From Nothopassalora personata (Eukaryota; Ascomycota; Dothideomycetes; Mycosphaerellales; Mycosphaerellaceae): a DNA stretch of 64,000 nucleotides. Numbering within the stretch: position 1 is the stretch's first letter; each line of letters opens with the position of its first letter. This document shows positions 1 to 11,161 of this stretch, piece by piece. Below the pieces are notes generated by a model that did no database searches, had not been told where the DNA came from, and saw nothing but the letters and a program-made list of their open reading frames with translations. A program made the position numbers and the translations under genes. The stretch spans positions 4,154,001 to 4,218,000 of the forward strand of contig CM066291.1 in the NCBI GenBank assembly GCA_033816765.1. The letters are read 5' to 3'.

Positions 1-831
1 CGTAGTGGTATAGCAATTCTGATGGCGCTGGAGATGACCTGTCATGGCTCGGAGCCAAACATGCTATGGAGGGTGCGGAATCGAAGCAGTCATTCTGCTG
101 TGTCCAGTCTACGTCGCTGTCTTTTGTCTCGACTGCCCGAAGCGTAGTTCGTGTAGGGACACAGGTGACTACAACGCTTCCACTGTCAGCGATCGTGTTT
201 GGCTCCATGGTATGGGGTAGTGGCTGATGGGAAGCAGTTCACCGGTGGCCAATATCTTCGATCGAAGGACAATACCTCAGTCGATGGTGTTCGAATGAGC
301 ATCTTCTGCACTCGGGAAGATTTTCCAGCTAAAGGCGATTGTGCTGCATCTCAGACGGGTTCAATTCCTGCTCGCTCTGAAGGATTGACGCTACATAGCG
401 AAGTATTACACCACTGCCACTGCTACGAATGACAATGTACATCGAGGTTATGTGAGATGACGGCGTGAAGTGCTGGAAAATACTGTACCCTGCTCTAGAT
501 CGACCAATATGAACTCGTAAGGACCGGGCCAAGTAGTCGTCAAGTCAAAGATGATTATTCTGTGTGCCAATTTATTGCGAAAGGTCATCGTGTCCAAATG
601 TGACTGGTTGATTGCGAATATATATCATGATACGATCTGGCAGTAGTCAGCGATCGCCTCGCAATGGCGTAAGACCTGATATCTCTGTACAATGATTTTT
701 TTTGCTCTGCGATGGGAATGAACTTAACCAAACTGGGACTATTTCAAACACGAAGAATATTCTTTTTGTATTTCTTCTGCCAGCTCCCGATATGCTGCTA
801 CACGCTGGAATCGCAACGCAATTCGCGCTGT
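1..831. other. intergenic, no gene seen
   Basis: No reading frame here shows a recognisable domain or a consistent splice model. The right edge is the 3' flank of the ALG10 gene. Nothing else is supported. Confidence 0.5.
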
Positions 832-2680
832 CTACCACATGAACCTCTGCAAACTCCCCGGCTCGCTCTCCCACTCGAAAGTCCTGTACAAGAAGATATA
901 CCCAGTGACAGCATTAATGATCAAGAACCAGATCGTCTCGATTACAACTCGGTAATCATAATCTGCCAGAATCGCGCTCCAGCTGGGTGTGTTCTTCTTG
1001 TCCATGTCTCTCAAGACATCAACTGTATACAGCGGTAAATGTATCCTCCAGATCACGAATGGTATAATGCAGTACCTTGGTTCGACCAGTGGTGCACTGC
1101 AGAGCGAAAGGGCTGCGGTGATGGTACAGACCAGTTGGAAGGAGACCATAGCCGAGGATTTGCCGTCCGGGAGACGCAGGATGCGTTGGCTGCTTTCAGT
1201 ATTACTTCTGTCCGTGCCTTGCTCGTAGGCTGCTGCGATCATCCCGGACGCTGGAGAGGTCTCGCCAGACTTGGAGCCGGCTGATGGTGCTTCGCCTCGC
1301 TGTTCGATACATGCCCAAGCTGTGACGACGTAGATTGGCGTCACCATGTATCTGACCCACCAAGGCCGCAGAAGGAGTTTGAAGATGTAGAAGTTGTAGT
1401 GGCGGTTGTCGGCCAGGGTAAAGGGATGGACGACCGTGTTGAAGCGGACGATGATCAAAGACAGTATGAGGAATCCAAAAGCGATGAGGACCCTGGGAAG
1501 GAAGTTCCGGCGACGGAAGACTTGGAGAGTTTCAATGTGTGCGAGTTGGCCGAGATGAGAGATAAAGATCAACGGTAGAAGAATGAAGTGTGGCAGGAGT
1601 AGTGGCCAGGCGAAGAACGCGATGAACGGCCAGAGGTAGAGCATTTGCGCGAAGTGTATGGTTGCGTTGTGGTTGCTTTTATCGCCAAGGACGACGCTGC
1701 CGTTCCAGAAGATGAAGGTCGCGAAGAGGACCAGAAGCGTAATATATGGTGCGAGCGCTGCGGCGAGTCGTGCCACGCGCTTTGGCTGTGTTAGTGCTTT
1801 CACTGCGCACACGATGATTGAGACTGTAGTACGGAGGTAGTCTGGTAACAAGTTAGTCTACCCGTGGCGTCGGAAGGTCATTGGCGGAAATCACCTTCAA
1901 TGTACGCATCCTTGGCTGGTGGATCATAAATGACATCCATCTTCCAGCTCGTCTTCGCCACACTGAAAGTCGTGTCACCAAAACCTTGTGTCCGCCGATA
2001 CATTGATTCTTTAATCACGCGATGACCTCGATCCAGCTCAACAATAGCGGTAAGAGCCGCGGGTCCGACAGCGACCCAGAAGATGTTGGTCTGCCTGAAA
2101 GTCAAGCTGACGATGCCGAGCAGGACCTGGATGAAAGTTTCCGAGAAAGTAGTCTCCTTATGTGACAGGCGTGTCAGGAAGTACCAGTAGAAGATCATAA
2201 CAGATAAAGTGGATGCGATATCGGTGTAATACAGCGCCGAGAAGAAGAAGATGGGCGGGAAGAGGACTATGTTCAAAGCGCTGTGGTATGTCAAGATCTG
2301 GCTCATGGGTCCAGACTCGTTGTTCGTCTTCCGCCTGGCGTCGTATGTTGCTCGTATTGTGATGCATAAAGCCGCAAGGCATATCATGTTTGCTGCTCGT
2401 AGTGCTGTGATGCTGCATCCCAGGATGGGTGACAGCAAGTAGGAGATGAAGTACAACCCTGGTGGAGTGGTGATCTTGGGGTCCCAGACATGCCAGTGGC
2501 CTTGGCAATAATGTTGTGCTTGACGAACGTGGAAGACTTCATCCTGCGAGAAGTATGAGAGACATGAACGTACCTTGATTGTGGTCGACCTACAAGATAC
2601 GGCTCAGTGACATGTTTGTTGACGGCTGCGAACCACGTGTTCAAAGGAGCAGCCAGGGCGGCTTCCCACACCAAGGCCAT
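832..2680 (-). CDS. ALG10: ALG10 alpha-1,2-glucosyltransferase, 3 exons
   Basis: Adds the terminal (third) glucose to the dolichol-linked oligosaccharide in the ER membrane, using Dol-P-Glc. Exons 2594-2680, 1895-2543 and 832-1841 join in frame to 1746 nt (581 aa). Introns are 2544-2593 (50 bp) and 1842-1894 (53 bp). After the first splice the protein reads DEVFHVRQAQ then WDPKITTPPGLY, the luminal signature of the Alg10/Die2 family. The stretch RQTNIFWVAVGP follows in exon 2, and the protein ends LQRFMW, as family members typically do. Many hydrophobic segments fit a multispanning membrane protein. The second splice restores the family-like IEDYLRT. The ATG at 2680 is chosen because it gives a short N-terminus before the conserved segment. 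It shares a 265-bp promoter with divergent PSF2. Function is assigned by family likeness; intron positions are inferred. Confidence 0.93.
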
Positions 2681-2869
2681 GGTCCAGCGTCTACTTATCA
2701 CGAGTTCTAGGATACCGAATTGCTATGTGCAGCCTGACATGCCACCGTAGCTGATGAGGGTGTTGTAGTGAAGAAGTTCACTGTTGGTGGTGAGGAAAGG
2801 TGAAGGCAAAGTGCCCCTTCCACTAAAGTATACCCCACTTTGACTGGCTGGCAGGGAATCGCGCTTGAC

Positions 2870-2883
2870 ACGCGAAATCGCGT
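2870..2883. promoter_or_regulatory. MCB-like palindrome upstream of PSF2
   Basis: The 14 bases ACGCGAAATCGCGT form an inverted repeat of ACGCGA with a 2-bp spacer, 63-76 bp before the PSF2 start codon. ACGCGT/ACGCGA boxes are known MBF targets at G1/S replication genes in yeasts. Its use here, in the ALG10-PSF2 promoter, is inference. Confidence 0.45.
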
Positions 2884-2945
2884 CTCCCAGCCGCGGATAC
2901 CCATCTATCTCTACGTTTGATCCTCGCAATGCATCACGACGCACG

Positions 2946-3783
2946 ATGGCCTTAGCACTCCCGCCCGGACTCACGCCCAATGAGGTCGGCTTCCTCTGCG
3001 AAATGGAGCTGGTGACGGTGATGCCACGACAGCGACTGGATTCCCTCGAACTGCTTGGAGTGAGTGCTGCAGCGTAAGCCGACACGGGATGCCGCTTGCT
3101 GGAGGCATATCATGCGCTGGTGTACTGATGCGATATAGGGTCCGACAGAACGACTGAATCCTCCCTTCCCCGCACAACTGCCATTATGGCTAGCACTGCT
3201 ACTCAAACGCCAGAACAGAGCCAACATCATCCCCCCACCATGGCTAAGCGTCGATGCGCTGACCAACATGCTCGAACTCGAGACCGACAACCTTCTGGGC
3301 GGGAGTCTCGCCCCAGGCCCAGCGATGGGCGAGCCTGCTGGTGTTGCAATGCCCGGCGATCCGTACCTAGCACAGACGTCCCTCGAGATGAGTGCACCCT
3401 TTACACGAGACTCCTCTACATCACGAGCACAGGAAGATGCACTACCATATCACTGGCTCGAACTATCACATCTTCTCCTTTCACACGCGAGTGACGACTT
3501 CGACGATCCCGATACAGTACGAAGACTAGTGCGAGATCTGCGAGAAGTGAGGATGAGTAAGCTACGGAAGGGCTACAAAGTGCTTGATGCTGCTGGCGGT
3601 TTGAAGATCAACGGTGTAGGAGGCATGGAGATTGCAGAGATAAGAGGCTTTGTGGGCGGCGTTATCGATGGGCTGAGGAGAATCAACAAGTCGAGAGAAG
3701 ATACGAGGAGAGAGGAGATGGAAGAGCAGAGAGGTGGGCTTGGGAGCAGTAGCTATCAGGATGAGGATGATATGCAGCTATGA
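2946..3783 (+). CDS. PSF2: GINS complex subunit PSF2, 2 exons
   Basis: Psf2 is one of four subunits of GINS, which joins Mcm2-7 and Cdc45 to form the CMG replicative helicase in the nucleus. The N-terminus, [20 protein letters not shown], is strongly typical of Psf2. Exons 2946-3059 and 3139-3783 give 759 nt, 252 aa. The 79-bp intron starts GTGAGT and ends ATAG, and splicing joins ...LELLG to [19 protein letters not shown], the expected continuation. The end is acidic and low in complexity. Length is within or slightly above the usual fungal range. Divergent from ALG10. The promoter holds an MCB-like palindrome that would suit cell-cycle control of a replication factor. Confidence 0.95.
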
Positions 3784-4239
3784 GGCGGGCACATCAGAGC
3801 ATGCGGGATTCACCATACGCCCAACAACAGAAAATGGGCCACCGGTCTGCGCACAGCCACTGCATGCGCAGCCCCGCGTACGATGATGAGCACCTATATC
3901 ACTCCAAGGCACTTGATGCTATTTCTGTCACAGAAAGATGGTCTCCAGTGTACCTTGTGGAACGGACAACAGGTGTTCTGTGCGGCCGCAAGGAGACACT
4001 ATCTCGGCGCTTCGATGAATCCGGATCTGCCAACCTGGGTGCCTGATTGACGAGTGGAGCCCTCGCGCAGTACCATCGATCTCATGAGGTTCCGTACTCT
4101 CGATGCGATGATATATGGCGATCAACTCGGGATCACTTACATTTGAAACCGATCAATGCCGGGATCCCATTGGCAATGGGCAGTTCTGAAGAACGCAGCT
4201 CAATGGCAATGACAGTTTGAGATTGCAGAAGCTCTTTCC
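3784..4239. other. intergenic 3' of PSF2
   Basis: No supported gene. The short open frames here lack domains and splice support. Confidence 0.4.
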
Positions 4240-4830
4240 TGTGATACTATTGTGACGCCCAATCGTCAAAACACGCCTCAACCTGGCGACTGCATTGTGG
4301 ATCTCCGTAACTGTTTGTCGAAGCCGACAACGCTGCTGATTTCACCGATCCTTGCCGCCGGAGCCGCTATGTATGGATCTATGCCATCTGCATATATAGG
4401 ATCATGGTGCAGAGCTCACGGCCCAAGTCAGCATCATGGCAAATATCTATTCCGCGCAAAGAAAACTATCGCGTGGCTCGGGTCGACGAGAGATAGCTAT
4501 CATGGCCCGGAGTTAGCTTAATTCCTCGAACAGCGCGCATGGGCATTCCACCGGACGATGCCCAAACCGTGGAGACAGTTCCTAATGAAGACAGAGCACC
4601 ATACACTTGAGGAGTTATTAGAGCATCTGCGCGACTTCGGAATCGGATATGATCTTTGTATCGAGGAGAAGTACCTTGACTTGGCTTCCGCCATGGTCAG
4701 GACTGGTACGTCGAGCACTAGTACTTACGATGATACATCCTCTGCTCGGCTGCTGAGAGACTCGGTGGACGGCCACATTAAGATGTAGCACTACCCAGTC
4801 GGGTCCCAGACTGGCGTATCAATCCCATTC
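4240..4830 (+). pseudogene. decayed HET-domain gene
   Basis: HET-domain proteins drive heterokaryon incompatibility and related cell-death responses in fungi. Three pieces match the domain but lie in different frames. 4368-4391 reads YVWIYAIC, like the family's YVWIDAICINQ, with Asp changed to Tyr. About 4412-4455 reads ELTAQVSIMANIYS. 4456-4482 reads AKKTIAWLG in another frame, so there is a frameshift at about 4455. 4800-4817 reads RVPDWR, a motif often found further along HET proteins. No single frame or simple splice joins them, so I call a pseudogene. The true ends are unknown. The match is by motif pattern only. Confidence 0.5.
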
Positions 4831-7300
4831 GAAGCGTTGTACAGTGAGTGCCGTGGTTTTCTGACCGTGGAGCTGGATCGAGCAAAGTCCCTTCGTGGTT
4901 CGAAATCCCCTAGTCTCAACCGACAAAACAGTGCGCAATGGTCACGCGGGTCAGTATAGTATCGCGCATGCGGATACGGCTGATAGTTTATGGTGTGGAG
5001 AGATCCACTGAAACAGCGGTCATCTCGCGCTGCTCGACATGTCGACAGAGGGACTGCGACGTTGACTTTCGAGGCCTGGAAGGGCATGAGTCAGAGACGA
5101 ACTTTACTTTTTGGGCCCTGAATGCGGTGGTATCGTGACGATGGCGGAGCTCGCAAAGTCTCCAGGTGCAAGTACCACGCCTCTTCCCTCTCGGTGAAGC
5201 TACGAAAGCTGTTCCTCGTGAGCCGGATACTGTCGGGCTCATAATTTGCGTAGACCAGGCAGCGTTCTCACATCACCTGGACGTCCAGCTTATCATGCCC
5301 CAGTGAGGACTCCTGACGAGGTATACTGTCGCCCGCAGCGCTCCTTCTATGCGCCTTTAATAGCTGCTGCTTGCACCTGCGAAGCTGTCGCCGCTTTACG
5401 CGGTGCATGGCTTATATTCCAGGGCGAGCGTGTCTTAAGCATTGATCGATCGCTATTGGAATGCCTCTTGGACAGCTTAGCTGTAGCTTATTGCCTATCT
5501 GCACTCCGAGATAGAGCGGCAACGAACATTGTCATCAGCCGTCACAATTCCGCGCGCGCCTTTTCTGCCACAAACCAAAACCTTTCCGCAACCTCCCAAT
5601 GTCACCCTCAGTCTCCCTTCGCGCTTCGACATCGTGCTCCATATACTTCAACACATCTTTCCGCTTCATCATACCCGCCTGGCACGGTCGCCTCTCATTC
5701 TCAGCGACATCCTCGCTCATCCACTTCCCCACCTGCAGCCACGACACGAAAGATCGGCTGGATCGGAGACCCGGAAGGGCCTTTCTGCTTGTGCCAGAGT
5801 GATAATAGGCCGTGCATCGATCACTGAGTAAGGATGACAGTTGACCCGACACCTTCTCACACAATTCGACCGCAAGGCCGCATGCTCGGGCTAGCTCCTG
5901 GGCCGAGATGCAGGACTTGTCCAAGTAGGCTGGGTCGCGCAGGGTATCTTGAAGTAGTGAGAGCGAACTTGCAGTGTCGCTGATGCGGTCCAGGAGGTAG
6001 ATGAAGTACGTTTGGGCAGGTGAGAGTTGATTTTAATATAGTCGCAGAACCAGAACCCAGACAAGAGGGAGGAGCACTACAGACCGAGCAATCACATCCC
6101 ATGCCATGACTACTCGGCACTGAGAATTCCCGACCATAGCTCTGCTGCTTGTTACCACCAAATCGTGATAGGGACGACGACTCGTGATGTCCCGTACTCG
6201 AACGTGTAGACCCTAGGCTTGCATGAAGTACAACTACAGCGATCATCGTGAGTGAACGGCGCTGAAGAGCGTTCCATGCATAGGAGGAGACATAGGCAAA
6301 TGTGCCGATATGCTAGCAGAGTGCATTCAGTCGGACTCTACAGAGACTTCGAAGCAGTGAACGAAAAGCTACTGTACAGCAAGAGCAACTCCACAGCGGC
6401 CTGGCCTTTCTGAGTCAGACTGCAAGGCCTGGCCTCTACCATCCGCGGGAGAGGCTTGCTGCTTCGCGGCCAGGGATTGATCCTGTGCTGTGCATGCGCC
6501 GTCATAGCTGGCACAGGAGTCAGCGGAGCGGGTACTGACGGAGTATCAACTCGTGCAGGTGCTTCCACGTTATGGAGAGACATTTCCCGCGGCTTCGTCG
6601 GCATTCGAGACACGATGTCTTCCGCAGCCCTTGACCACGGCGCAAAGGGCAGGACCTGGGCCTCTTTGAGTGATAGATGGTACTGACGCTGATACCGATG
6701 TTTGTGGTGCAAGACCCAGTCGCATCGCGTCATAGAGTTCTGTGTAGTGGGTGCGGGTGCTGCCGTTCTCCTGGCCTGGCATTCAGAAAATGCCTCTGCT
6801 CGAGCTGATGGGACCATGATGGGGAGAAAGAAGCCGCGTGGCCGGGAGTTAGGGGTCTGGAGTGTAGGATGTGACTGAGATGTGACCGACATATGCTGCC
6901 TAGAGAGATCCGGACACGTTGAGAAACGGTCCAGAGATCCAGCGCCTGTGTGTTAAAAATTGTCTTTCCCTCGTCCAAGCGAAGGCGGCCGTGCGTGGAA
7001 GAGCCTTTTCCCGCCAGTCTGATTTTGCGCGACATAATGAGGCTGTCTCAACGTTCATGCGCTACGCTAACCTGCAAATGACAAGGTCCAGAATCCCCAT
7101 GTCTGCTGCCTTCATCTGAGACGCAGCTGGTCGGTGCGTCCGTTACGAGCAAGTCGAGAGAGTCGAGAAGCGCGCACCGTACCTCGCAAAGACACTGCCG
7201 AGATGGCCTCGTTCAGACGGGTCAGACGAAATGAACCGCCCTCCCTGATTCCATACTGTACTCTTGCTCTATCATGCTGTACAAAGTGCACAAAGCACAA
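4831..7300. other. gene-poor tract, possible relics
   Basis: About 2.5 kb with no confident gene. The minus-strand stretch 5535-6022 stays open with plausible coding character (LARACGLAVELCEKVSGQLS) and could be part of a decayed or spliced gene, but I recognise no domain. Plus-strand 5246-5520 might continue the HET relic. Neither is firm. Confidence 0.35.
5535..5924 (-). other. possible coding fragment, unrecognised
   Basis: A 129-residue open frame that stays open upstream to about 6022 without an obvious start. It is rich in charged, helix-forming residues. No domain is recognised, no ATG is clearly the start and no splice partner was found. It may be a gene remnant next to the HET relic or a chance frame. 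Confidence 0.2.
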
Positions 7301-9163
7301 TCATCGCTGAAACGCCTCCAACCCATTGGCGTACTTCTGTCCAATGCCCAATCTCCTCCTCGCACTGAGATAATACTCGTACACCTTCAACTTGAGCGCC
7401 ACTTTCGCATACCCATACAGCGCCTTGCTCAGATGTATAAAATTGCTCGGCCAAAACACACTGCCCTTGACGTGATCCCATTCCTCTTCCCACACACAGC
7501 GCGCAGCATATCGTGCGAGGATCATGAAAGACCTCACTGGTCCCGTTGTGGTGTGGAGATTCTCCTCCAGAGACCGGGTAAGATCGTTAGTCTTGAGGAT
7601 CAAGAGAATAACTCGTGGAACGCGACCCAGCATACCCACGAGCTTTTCGACGAGGTCTTGCCCGAGGGCTTCGGTAATGTTGCGCTTTTCTTCCTCGTTG
7701 CGCTCCTGGGTAATGTCGTTGGTCAGGACTGAATAGTCGCGACCTGTGATTGCCGAGGCAAATATGGGAAATTCGTCATCGTTGAGGCCGGCGATTTCGT
7801 AGGCGTATTTCCGCATCTCTGGGATGTCAGTATTGAGTACTGCCAGCCATATGTGGGCGTATGCACGCCGGATGTGTTGCGGTATGTCGCGGTACAGGCC
7901 ATGGTCGTACAAGACTATGTCAAAGTTCCCCGGCTTTCGGCGTTTATTGTTGATCCTGATCGCCAGGTTGCCACCGTGAGGGTCGCAGTGCAGGGGCGCG
8001 CCTTCTCCGAAGATCATCTCGTTGAAGATTCGTGATAGCGCGGCTGCTACTTCATCTCGAGAGATGCCGTTCGCGTCGAGGTATTCCAGATTGTCTGGCC
8101 GATGTCCTGTGATGTATTCCATGACTAAGAATCTTCGATCGGCCTGGTACACTTCTGGTACGACCAAGGGCGTGTTCGTGATGTGGGAGAAGTACTCCTT
8201 GCAGCGAACTGCGTTCCTACCTTCTTCCCTGAAGTCCAGCTCTTTCGGTAGACTGGCTTCCACCTCATCGCTGAGCCATGTGAGATCGTACTCCGGGAAC
8301 CAGTATCGCAGGGTCCTGAAGGTGAGCTTCGTCACCTCCATATCCAATGCTGCCCACTCATCCAAGCTCGGATGCTGCACTTTCACAGCAACCTTCTCCT
8401 CGCTGCCTTTCAGCCGCGCGATATGCACCTGCGCCAACGATGCCGCACCAATGGGCTCAGCCGCAAACTCACTGAAGTACTCCTCCAGGTACTTCCCCGT
8501 ATCTTTATGCACCATCTCGTTGATACTGCCAAAGCTGCTCACGGGGCACTTATCCTGCAAGGGTATGAACGTATCACACCACTCGTTCGGCAGTAGATAG
8601 TTTAGACTCGTCAAATGCTGTCCCAACTTTATAAATATGCTTCCATTCTTCTCCATTGCATGCAATGTCCTGTTTGCACATCTTTGATGCACTTCCTTCA
8701 GCTCCTGCTGAAACTGTGGGTTGTCCCAGTCTTCGCGCTTAAGGATCTTCAGGTAGTCCCGTATGCACAGGCAGAGGACTATGCCGACCCTTCCTGTCCG
8801 TTCGCATCCGATACATACATGTCGCACTTTCTCACTGAAGGCTAGCCCTGCGCCAAATGTGACGAAGGCAACTGCTGCGGCAATGGCGACTCGTTTCCGG
8901 TCGCGCGGAACTCTGCCCCATTGCTCGCGCCATGCTCGTTTCCCGGCCTGCGACAGCTGTCGATGTGAGGTCGAAAAGGATCGCGTGAATGGACGTGCTA
9001 GTATTCGTAATCGCGTGGCCTGATTGTACGCCTTCGAGGCTATCCTGTGCTGTTGACATTGTCGGCACACCCAAGGAGAATTTTGTTGGGAGGTTCGGGT
9101 GAGGGCGCGATGTGAAAAGGTGGGGATGGTCTGAGCCGCCCAAGGCGATATGAACGGTCTCAT
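7301..9163 (-). CDS. mitochondrial ABC1/UbiB atypical kinase (ADCK1/Mcp2-like)
   Basis: An uninterrupted 620-aa ABC1/ADCK/UbiB family protein. The family contains atypical protein kinase-like ATPases; yeast Mcp2/Cqd2 and animal ADCK1 act in mitochondrial coenzyme Q distribution and lipid homeostasis. Visible in order: an Arg/Ser-rich N-terminus like a mitochondrial presequence, a membrane-like segment, the KLGQ motif (KxGQ), GAASLAQVH (Ala-rich loop), VAVKVQHP (ATP-site lysine), KELDFREEGRNA, HCDPHGGN (catalytic loop) and YDHGLY in place of DFG. The sequence NGSIFIKLGQHL near KxGQ is closest in my memory to Mcp2/Cqd2. The ATG at 9163 is preferred over the upstream non-ATG start at 9220 because it begins the presequence-like region. 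No intron. It lies 438 bp from the P450. Confidence 0.88.
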   Translation of the reverse strand: MRPFISPWAAQTIPTFSHRALTRTSQQNSPWVCRQCQQHRIASKAYNQATRLRILARPFTRSFSTSHRQLSQAGKRAWREQWGRVPRDRKRVAIAAAVAFVTFGAGLAFSEKVRHVCIGCERTGRVGIVLCLCIRDYLKILKREDWDNPQFQQELKEVHQRCANRTLHAMEKNGSIFIKLGQHLTSLNYLLPNEWCDTFIPLQDKCPVSSFGSINEMVHKDTGKYLEEYFSEFAAEPIGAASLAQVHIARLKGSEEKVAVKVQHPSLDEWAALDMEVTKLTFRTLRYWFPEYDLTWLSDEVEASLPKELDFREEGRNAVRCKEYFSHITNTPLVVPEVYQADRRFLVMEYITGHRPDNLEYLDANGISRDEVAAALSRIFNEMIFGEGAPLHCDPHGGNLAIRINNKRRKPGNFDIVLYDHGLYRDIPQHIRRAYAHIWLAVLNTDIPEMRKYAYEIAGLNDDEFPIFASAITGRDYSVLTNDITQERNEEEKRNITEALGQDLVEKLVGMLGRVPRVILLILKTNDLTRSLEENLHTTTGPVRSFMILARYAARCVWEEEWDHVKGSVFWPSNFIHLSKALYGYAKVALKLKVYEYYLSARRRLGIGQKYANGLEAFQR

Positions 9164-9601
9164 TGCATCGTATAGGCCATATACGAAGCTGTCAACACGC
9201 TGTATACACGCGTTGTGCAAAAGCTGCTATACAAAAGTCAAAAGAAACAGTCTCGGGAGGTCAATGCCATCATCTTTCACTTTCTTAGCGCCTCGGCTCG
9301 GAGCGCAAATGATCGACCCGAGAACGACCGCCCGAACGCTGATTGCAGCAATGGCCGTTGGTCTGTCTTCACCTGCGCAGAACGCGACATTGTAGTATTG
9401 TGTCGCCCGCGGGTTCACGATGCACCTTGTGGAGAGCTGCGGTGTCTACCAGGCCCGTATGAGATCGGATCTTATCTAGCTTGCGACGCAGAAATATATG
9501 CAAAAAGCCAGGGTAAAGGAGTGTCCGATATGTGGCGCCAGATTTACGAAGATCGATGGCTGTAGCGTTGTGGGCCGCTGCCCAGACCATTTCCCGGCGC
9601 T
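9164..9601. other. intergenic, kinase promoter and P450 3' flank
   Basis: 438 bp between two minus-strand genes. No coding unit seen; it should hold the kinase promoter. Confidence 0.5.
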
Positions 9602-11161
9602 TCATGCTTTCTCTGTCCTTGCAAGAAAGCGTACCTTCACACCAGTGAGCATCGCCATGAAATAATAGCAAATCTCATCTTCTCTCGGCATCTTCACTTC
9701 AATTTCAAACTCCTTGATCAGTGTCGGCACCACTTTCCCCACGATCAGCTCGGCCAAATTCCTTCCAGGGCAAGTCCTCGCTCCACCACCCCAGATCAGA
9801 TTGCAGCGCTCCATCTCTCGGGCCCTAGTCTCGTCAAGCCAGCGCTCTGGATTACAGACAACAGCGTCGGCTCCAAAGATGTCAGGGTTTTGATGCAGCG
9901 AGATTGGGTTGCAGCCGACATTGGTCTCAGGTGGGAAGTAGTGGCCGTGGAGGTGAAGACCAGCCGCTGGAACTGTGCGGGAAAGGCTCATGCCGATTAC
10001 GGGGTGGAGGCGTTGGGATTCTTTGATGGTTGCTTGAAGATATGGCAGATTCGTTGAGGTGATGGAAGACACCGGGCCAGCACCATCTGGGAGGTTCGCG
10101 AGCTCGTTCAAGATATTGGACTGTACTTCTTGATGCGTGCCAATCATCGCCAGGACTGATGTCAGCGTCGAAGTTGTCGTCTCGTGGCCAGCACCGAAGT
10201 TTGTCATAATCATGCGCTTCAAATACTCCACGTTGAACTCCGGCTTCTCCTTGTGCAACTCTATTAGCTCCGAAGCCAGATCGTGGCGGTGATCTTTCGG
10301 CGGGTTCGGCCTCAAGGCGACATTTATACGGCGGCCAGTCTTGTTCCCAAGCATCGGAAAGAGAGCCTTGAAGTTTGAGGGTGGCTTGAACGTCAACCCC
10401 CAAGCCTTTGCAAATATTCGACCCAAGGTCCGGGAGTATGCATCCAATACCTCAGCCCAAGGGAAAAGGCCAAAGACGCTCTTGCGTCTCCATCCAAGAT
10501 ATGCATGACTGCCAGAGCCATGATCTGTGCCGTCGCGGAGGAAGCCAGGTGACCAGGAAAGAATGACTGCGGTTAGGCATTCGACAGTGATGATGTGCAT
10601 CCATTCTTTCAGATCGACCTCGGTGCCTTGTAGACCCTTCAGACGTTCGACAGCTTTGACCAGCACATCGTCAATGGTCCTCTCATGTTTGAGCAGATTG
10701 CGCTTCTGATAGATCGGTCCAATGAACCGTCTCTGAAGTCTGTAACGATCCATATCAAACTCTCCAAGCAGATCCAATGTGTCAGGAAATGCCAGTTTCA
10801 GGGAAGAAGTCACATGTGGCCTGTTCAAGGCGAGCGCGGCGTAGAAGTCAGACTTCTCAAAGCCCTGCGTTGCGCTGTAGATTTTCGTGAAGGCTTCTTT
10901 GCTGTTCATCCAGACTTCATTAGGCCCGACACGGACAACCGGTCCGTAGTGCTGGTGCAGCGTCTTGCCCAGCTGGAGCATCCTGCCATTGCGGGCATGG
11001 TATGCGTGCCAGACGTTAGAGATTGCTGCAAGTCGTGGTCCAGGTACCCTTGCAAGAGGATGCAGGAAGATTCGATAGACGATGATAACCAATGGCAGGC
11101 CAAAGGCTGCCAGCGAGATTCTCGAGGCTATGGTGAAGAGCAAGCAGGTTGAAACTGACAT
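9602..11161 (-). CDS. cytochrome P450 monooxygenase
   Basis: A complete, intron-free 519-aa microsomal (class II type) P450. There is an N-terminal membrane anchor at residues 10-32, then the proline-rich hinge PLARVPGPRL. The oxygen-binding I-helix is AGHETT, the K-helix ExxR motif is ESQR, the PERF-type segment is NPERW, and the heme loop is WGGGARTCPGRN with the thiolate cysteine near residue 465. Trp stands where most P450s have Phe at the start of the heme loop; I recall this from some fungal E-class families. The substrate cannot be told from sequence. The adjacent SnoaL-like gene, though broken, may hint at a former secondary-metabolism pair. Confidence 0.93.
   Translation of the reverse strand: MSVSTCLLFTIASRISLAAFGLPLVIIVYRIFLHPLARVPGPRLAAISNVWHAYHARNGRMLQLGKTLHQHYGPVVRVGPNEVWMNSKEAFTKIYSATQGFEKSDFYAALALNRPHVTSSLKLAFPDTLDLLGEFDMDRYRLQRRFIGPIYQKRNLLKHERTIDDVLVKAVERLKGLQGTEVDLKEWMHIITVECLTAVILSWSPGFLRDGTDHGSGSHAYLGWRRKSVFGLFPWAEVLDAYSRTLGRIFAKAWGLTFKPPSNFKALFPMLGNKTGRRINVALRPNPPKDHRHDLASELIELHKEKPEFNVEYLKRMIMTNFGAGHETTTSTLTSVLAMIGTHQEVQSNILNELANLPDGAGPVSSITSTNLPYLQATIKESQRLHPVIGMSLSRTVPAAGLHLHGHYFPPETNVGCNPISLHQNPDIFGADAVVCNPERWLDETRAREMERCNLIWGGGARTCPGRNLAELIVGKVVPTLIKEFEIEVKMPREDEICYYFMAMLTGVKVRFLARTEKA

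Noticed and set aside
4898..4910. GGTTCGAAATCCC, resembling a tRNA T-loop
   Set aside because: No acceptor or anticodon stems pair around it at the required spacing.
8022..8600. 192-codon plus-strand open frame
   Set aside because: Exactly antisense to the conserved kinase core of the ABC1 gene; no domain of its own.
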